Assembly (NCBI GenBank): GCA_902579465.1
Contig: CACHGV010000005.1
Span: 1 to 64,000 of the forward strand
DNA: 64,000 nt
From: an uncultured Pelagibacteraceae bacterium
GTDB lineage: Bacteria; Pseudomonadota; Alphaproteobacteria; Pelagibacterales; Pelagibacteraceae
Direction: 5' to 3'
The first letter of the stretch is position 1. Each line of letters opens with the position of its first letter. The notes under the pieces were generated by a model. It searched no databases, was not told the origin of the DNA, and saw only the letters and a list, made by a program, of their open reading frames with translations. This document shows positions 60,628 to 64,000 of this stretch, piece after piece. The position numbers and the translations under genes were made by a program.

Positions 60628-61080
60628 ATGCAACCCATGAAATCGCACAATAAATTTTTAATTATAATTTCGTTTTTATTATCAACCCTATATGCAAATA
60701 TCAGTCTAGCTGCAGATGTAACCGTAGATATGCTAAATAGACTGGATAAACAGTCAAATATCTTTGAGCCAAAAATAGTAAGAGTTAACGTTGGAGATAC
60801 TGTTCTTTGGAAAGCTAAAGACAAAGGTCATAACGTTGAATTTATTAAAAAAGGAGTTCCAGAAGGTGTAGGTAAGTTTAAATCAAAATTCAACAAAGAT
60901 GTTGAATATAAATTTGAAATTCCTGGAATTTATGCATACTGGTGTACACCCCACAAAAATATGGGTATGATTGGGTTTGTGGTTGTAGGTGATGATAAAT
61001 CAAATCTAGAAGCAATAAAAAAACTTAGATTTTCGTCAAAATCTAAAAAAATGGCTCCAGATTTAATAAATTCACTCTAA
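60628..61080 (+). CDS. pseudoazurin-type cupredoxin
   Basis: The 150-residue protein has a signal peptide (KSHNKFLIIISFLLSTLYANISLA; cleavage near residue 27). Type 1 copper ligands are seen as His in KGHNVEF near residue 66 and Cys, His and Met in YWCTPHKNMGMIGF near residues 109-117. Pseudoazurins carry electrons in the periplasm to nitrite reductase, N2O reductase or oxidases. It is one of two cupredoxins in the window and unlike the other has no His-rich insert. An alternative start lies three codons later. Confidence 0.9.
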   Translation: MQPMKSHNKFLIIISFLLSTLYANISLAADVTVDMLNRLDKQSNIFEPKIVRVNVGDTVLWKAKDKGHNVEFIKKGVPEGVGKFKSKFNKDVEYKFEIPGIYAYWCTPHKNMGMIGFVVVGDDKSNLEAIKKLRFSSKSKKMAPDLINSL

Positions 61081-61736
61081 TTAAATATCAAATTAGTATT
61101 TAATCTTCTTACTCTAAATAGTGAATTTTTGAACTTACTATCTGTGTGAAAATCACCTGGAAAGGCAACACATTTAATTTTTGCTTTTATAGCAGATTTT
61201 AGACTTATTTCGGTATCTTCAATTGCAATACATTCATTATTTCTTAATTTAAGTTTTTTTAAACAATGTTTGTAAACTTCTAATTTTGTTTTTGTATTTT
61301 TATTTCTTTTAGCATTCCCAATATAATTGAAATCTCTCTTTTTGAGATATTTTGCTGTGGATAAAAAAACTGAATCAATATTATTTTTTGTTGTAGATGT
61401 TACAAATCCTATCTTTATTTTATTTCTCTTACAGTGATTAATAATATCTAACACTCCAGGTCTTGGTTTAATTTTATTTTTTTTTAAATAATTATTAAAT
61501 ATTAATGTTTTTAAATTTCTTATTTTTTTTGCATTTGTTGTTGTATTATTTTCTAAACTATATTTCCTTACTCTTTTCTCTCCGCCTGGTTTTTTTAGCA
61601 TTGATTTATAAATTTTTTTACTCCAGTACCAATTTAATCCTTCTTTTTGAAATGCTTGATTAAAACAATGTCTTTGTATATCAGAGGTCTCAATAATTGT
61701 TCCAATTGAACCAAATAAGACTGCTTTGATTGTCAT
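61077..61736 (-). CDS. HAD-superfamily protein of the CbbY type lacking the nucleophile Asp
   Basis: The 219-residue protein has a CbbY/beta-phosphoglucomutase-like layout. The motif-I segment, normally DxDGT, reads FGSIGT near residues 8-13, so both catalytic Asp are replaced by Gly and Ile. Motif II (VTSTT) and motif IV (AIEDTEISL) are kept. The first-position change would remove the phospho-acceptor, so classic phosphatase activity is doubtful. It starts directly at the end of the ABC permease gene, so it belongs to that operon. A similar FGSIGT form is, as I recall, shared by other alphaproteobacterial members. Confidence 0.82.
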   Translation of the reverse strand: MTIKAVLFGSIGTIIETSDIQRHCFNQAFQKEGLNWYWSKKIYKSMLKKPGGEKRVRKYSLENNTTTNAKKIRNLKTLIFNNYLKKNKIKPRPGVLDIINHCKRNKIKIGFVTSTTKNNIDSVFLSTAKYLKKRDFNYIGNAKRNKNTKTKLEVYKHCLKKLKLRNNECIAIEDTEISLKSAIKAKIKCVAFPGDFHTDSKFKNSLFRVRRLNTNLIFN

Positions 61737-62617
61737 TATCCTTTAATGGCACCAGCGGTTAATCCACTTATAACTTGTCTTTGAAAAAACATTACTAATA
61801 GAAATAATGGAGCTGTAGCAGACACAACTGCAGATACAGCCCACATTAAATTTCCTTCATGCTGATTGGTTCCAAGGTAACTTTGAATTTTGGGAACCAT
61901 AGTATGGTTCTCTTGGTTTAATAATAAAGCTGTTACAGTAAAGTCATTATAAGCTAACATGAGACTAAACAATCCAGCTGTGATTACCCCAGGCCACATC
62001 ACAGGCATGATAATATGTCTAAAGGCTTGAAAGTATGAGCAACCATCAATCAAGGCACTTTCATCTAATTCTTTAGGCACAGTTTTAAAAAATGAATAAA
62101 GGAGCCATAAAGTAAAAGGTTGATTGATTGCAACAAGAACTACAATAGTGGTTGGTAAAATTCCCCAAATTTGTAATTGAAAAAAAGGAAATAGATAACC
62201 TGACACCAATGTTATATGCGGCATTGCTCTAAAAATTAAAGCAATGATTAAAATCCAAAATGCATAATTTTTTGTAGATCTGGATAGTGCGTATGCTCCT
62301 AATGTGCCTAGAAATAATGAAATTGAAACAACACTTATTGTAACTATCACTGTGTTTCTTGAAGCTTTCCAAAATTCACCCTCAAACCAAGCGCCACTGT
62401 AAGCTTCCTTTGTAAATCTAGCGCCAGTTTCAATTAAAGTATTAAAAGCTGTTATTGCATACCACCAATCAGCTCTTGAGAAAAAGTCAGCTCTGACTTT
62501 AAAGGATCCCCAAAACGTCCAAATAAATGGAAAACATGCAAGTAACAACCATATAACGATAAATATTGTGTTGAAGGTTTTTAAACTGTTTGATTTTTTA
62601 TCTAATCCAAAATCCAT
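61736..62617 (-). CDS. sugar ABC transporter permease (MalG-type)
   Basis: The 293-residue protein has six hydrophobic segments and the EAA loop ELDESALIDGCSYFQAFRHIIMP near residues 184-206, close to the MalG consensus. It pairs with the permease encoded upstream on the same strand, with a two-base gap. The stop overlaps the start of the HAD gene by one base. No ATPase is in view; it may be past the HAD gene or be a shared MalK-type subunit such as the one at 23569-24663. Confidence 0.87.
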   Translation of the reverse strand: MDFGLDKKSNSLKTFNTIFIVIWLLLACFPFIWTFWGSFKVRADFFSRADWWYAITAFNTLIETGARFTKEAYSGAWFEGEFWKASRNTVIVTISVVSISLFLGTLGAYALSRSTKNYAFWILIIALIFRAMPHITLVSGYLFPFFQLQIWGILPTTIVVLVAINQPFTLWLLYSFFKTVPKELDESALIDGCSYFQAFRHIIMPVMWPGVITAGLFSLMLAYNDFTVTALLLNQENHTMVPKIQSYLGTNQHEGNLMWAVSAVVSATAPLFLLVMFFQRQVISGLTAGAIKG

Positions 62618-62619
62618 AA

Positions 62620-63648
62620 TTATCTATTTGTTCTAAACTCTTTCCAAGTTCTCAGTAAAACTGGCGTTAAAATTATTGATATTCCTACAATAGTCATAAT
62701 CGATGTTGCTGCTGCTGAACCAAATAAAATTACTTCCTCATTAACTAAGTTATCATAAATCAACCATGATAAAGATTGGGCACTACCTTCAGCACTAAAA
62801 CCTATGATGGGTTCAAATACTCTAAAATTATCCATTAATGAAATTAAAGCAACAAAGGTAACTACAGGGTATATATGTGGTAAAACTATATGTTTAACTC
62901 TTTGAAATCTTGAAGCACCATCTATAATTGAAGCTTCCAATGGTTCTTGTGGAACAGTTTGAAGTGCTGCATAAAAAACAACAAAAGCAAAAGGGGAGTG
63001 ATGCCAAACTCCATAAATAATAATTGTAATCCAAGTTAAAGCTTTTGATGATTTAACAGATAAGTAAGGATCATCCATTAATATTTGAAGATTTGCACCT
63101 ATAATTCCTTCTGCATCAATCATCCAGAATAACACTAGAGAACCTACCAAAGGAGTTACAATCATTGGTAAAATTGTACCAAAAATAAGAGGACCTCTTA
63201 TTTTTCTAGAAATTGCGTTTAGACTTAGCGCAATAATAAATCCTAAAAGCAGAACGCACGGTGTAACAATTACACAATAGGTTAAGGTAAATACTAAAGC
63301 TTTGTAAAATGGAAGATTTCCTACCTTGCCAATAAATTCACCTACTGATTTACTCTCACTCCAAAATTCTGACACTTGATCAGATGCCAAGTGATTTCTA
63401 TCAATGTATGTACCAAAACCATTAAATTTTCCTAATGGTTTCTCTTCTTTAATTTTTGAAGTAGCTTCTTGATCTACAACTACTGATGTTTTGCATCCAA
63501 ATGGATCACATTTTTTAACTTCAATAAGTATTTGATCATGTTGAGCGTAAAAAGATTGAATGCCTGTTGAAATAATTGGCAGCCCAATGAATAAAATCAT
63601 TGCTAATCCTGCTGGGAAAAAAAACCAGAAAAAACTTCTATTGGGCAT
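62620..63648 (-). CDS. sugar ABC transporter permease (MalF-type) with periplasmic loop
   Basis: The 342-residue protein has six hydrophobic segments, and a loop of about 80 residues between the first and second (residues about 35-115) containing the Cys pair KKCDPFGCK. The EAA motif PLEASIIDGASRFQRVKHIVLP is near residues 228-249. It is the MalF-type partner of the next permease, served by the binding protein whose C-terminus is at the window edge. Confidence 0.87.
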   Translation of the reverse strand: MPNRSFFWFFFPAGLAMILFIGLPIISTGIQSFYAQHDQILIEVKKCDPFGCKTSVVVDQEATSKIKEEKPLGKFNGFGTYIDRNHLASDQVSEFWSESKSVGEFIGKVGNLPFYKALVFTLTYCVIVTPCVLLLGFIIALSLNAISRKIRGPLIFGTILPMIVTPLVGSLVLFWMIDAEGIIGANLQILMDDPYLSVKSSKALTWITIIIYGVWHHSPFAFVVFYAALQTVPQEPLEASIIDGASRFQRVKHIVLPHIYPVVTFVALISLMDNFRVFEPIIGFSAEGSAQSLSWLIYDNLVNEEVILFGSAAATSIMTIVGISIILTPVLLRTWKEFRTNR

Positions 63649-63658
63649 GATAAATATT

Positions 63659-63686
63659 TAAGTGGGGATAATTATACCCCCACTTA
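63659..63686 (-). terminator. stem-loop between the binding-protein and permease genes at the right edge
   Basis: TAAGTGGGG (63659-63667) pairs perfectly with CCCCACTTA (63678-63686), nine base pairs with a ten-base AT loop. Read on the minus strand it sits just after the binding-protein stop and is followed by an AT-rich but not pure-T stretch, so termination is probably partial. Confidence 0.6.
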
Positions 63687-63699
63687 ATTAATTTATATT

Positions 63700-64000
63700 T
63701 TATAGAAAACCTTGTTCTTTTGCTTTAGTGATATAAGCAGCTTCAACATCTTTTAACGCTTGTTCAGCTGACTCATTTCCTTGCAAAAACTCAACAATTT
63801 CACTACCCAAAGCACCATGCATTAATCCCATTTGTGGTAACATTGGATAAGGTTTTGCTCCCATTTTAACTGCTTCAATTACTCCGACAGATTTTGGACC
63901 AGGCACAAAGCCTTCTACTAACCAAACAGCTTGATCAGCAGCTTTCGCAACCATCTCTTTTGATGATGCTGCATGAGCCATTGCTCTAAAAGAAGCTTCT
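63700..64000 (-). CDS. C-terminal part of a sugar ABC transporter binding protein, cut by window edge
   Basis: About 100 residues are seen, open at the window end (no stop or clear start between 63981 and 64000). VEGFVPGPKSVGVIEAVKMGAKPYPMLPQMGLM and the C-terminal QALKDVEAAYITKAKEQGFL are typical of the last helices of family 1 extracellular sugar-binding proteins. The two downstream permeases and the stem-loop confirm this as the binding-protein gene of a third sugar ABC system. Confidence 0.75.
   Translation of the reverse strand, partial: EASFRAMAHAASSKEMVAKAADQAVWLVEGFVPGPKSVGVIEAVKMGAKPYPMLPQMGLMHGALGSEIVEFLQGNESAEQALKDVEAAYITKAKEQGFL

Noticed and set aside
1-64000. CRISPR arrays, insertion sequences, tRNA/rRNA genes, toxin-antitoxin or phage-defence systems
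   Set aside because: No direct-repeat array, transposase or integrase, tRNA-like cloverleaf, or defence-gene motifs were seen on either strand.

Overview
The window is AT-rich (about 30% G+C by eye), densely packed, and has no gene-free stretch above about 200 bases. Many neighbouring genes overlap by 1-26 bases or abut. Gene content (TRAP, TTT and ABC transporters, ProXVW, pseudoazurin, many sugar-acid enzymes, very short spacers) fits a streamlined marine alphaproteobacterium, most likely the SAR11/Pelagibacterales clade. That assignment is inference from composition and content; no rRNA or tRNA gene is present to confirm it. I see no insertion sequence, integrase, phage gene, CRISPR array, tRNA or known riboswitch class.

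Region 1 (1-9202) is a catabolic block: a ketopantoate-reductase-like enzyme, a DUF1907 (C11orf54-like) protein translationally coupled to a PanB-like enzyme that has lost its metal ligands, an HpcH/HpaI aldolase, an aldehyde dehydrogenase, the cyclitol enzyme IolD, a Gfo/Idh/MocA dehydrogenase and a 2-hydroxyacid dehydrogenase. Region 2 (9225-13482) is a ribose-type ABC transporter with an RbsD/FucU mutarotase and a ribokinase. Region 3 (13483-20362) pairs an acid-sugar dehydratase and a PdxA-like dehydrogenase with a divergent tripartite tricarboxylate (TTT) transporter, an SDR and a ROK kinase. Region 4 (20472-26477) is a glucose/mannose-type ABC transporter with an SDR and a Gfo/Idh/MocA enzyme. 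Region 5 (26470-42722) holds a DMT exporter, a UxaA-type and an IlvD/Edd-type dehydratase, a TRAP transporter, and a set (GarR-like, BDH2-like SDR, FAH-family hydrolase, enolase-superfamily dehydratase, SMP-30 lactonase) that resembles the non-phosphorylative L-fucose/L-rhamnose route to pyruvate and lactate. It runs on into PEP carboxylase and CcdA.

Region 6 (42724-46173) has a TauD/gamma-butyrobetaine-hydroxylase-like dioxygenase, an IMPase-family phosphatase, a glutamine amidotransferase, an AhpD-like protein and a DUF952 protein. Region 7 (46177-50822, minus strand) is an operon of 13 small genes, most about 100 codons with strong AGGAG ribosome sites: SnoaL/NTF2-like, cupin, GYD, DUF1330 and other probable dimeric alpha/beta-barrel proteins, a secreted protein, a His/Met-rich cupredoxin and an SMR-like membrane protein lacking the key Glu. 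Region 8 (50908-54113) is sulfur and redox: CysK, CysE, a previously uncalled 36-residue protein with 12 Cys in a CxCxx repeat, an ETHE1-like persulfide dioxygenase and a 1-Cys peroxiredoxin. Region 9 (54151-64000) holds a racemase-family protein, an alpha/beta hydrolase, ProXVW for glycine betaine (with an unusual N-terminal extension on ProW), an MFS protein, pseudoazurin, a HAD-like protein without the nucleophile Asp, and part of another sugar ABC transporter.

Two patterns span the window. Every solute-binding-protein gene is followed by a stem-loop before or just inside the next gene. No transcription-factor gene is visible anywhere, despite six transporter systems. The best candidates for something undescribed are the small-protein/cupredoxin operon, the DUF1907/PanB-like pathway, the metallothionein-like CxCxx peptide, and the intrinsic terminator inside the tctB reading frame.
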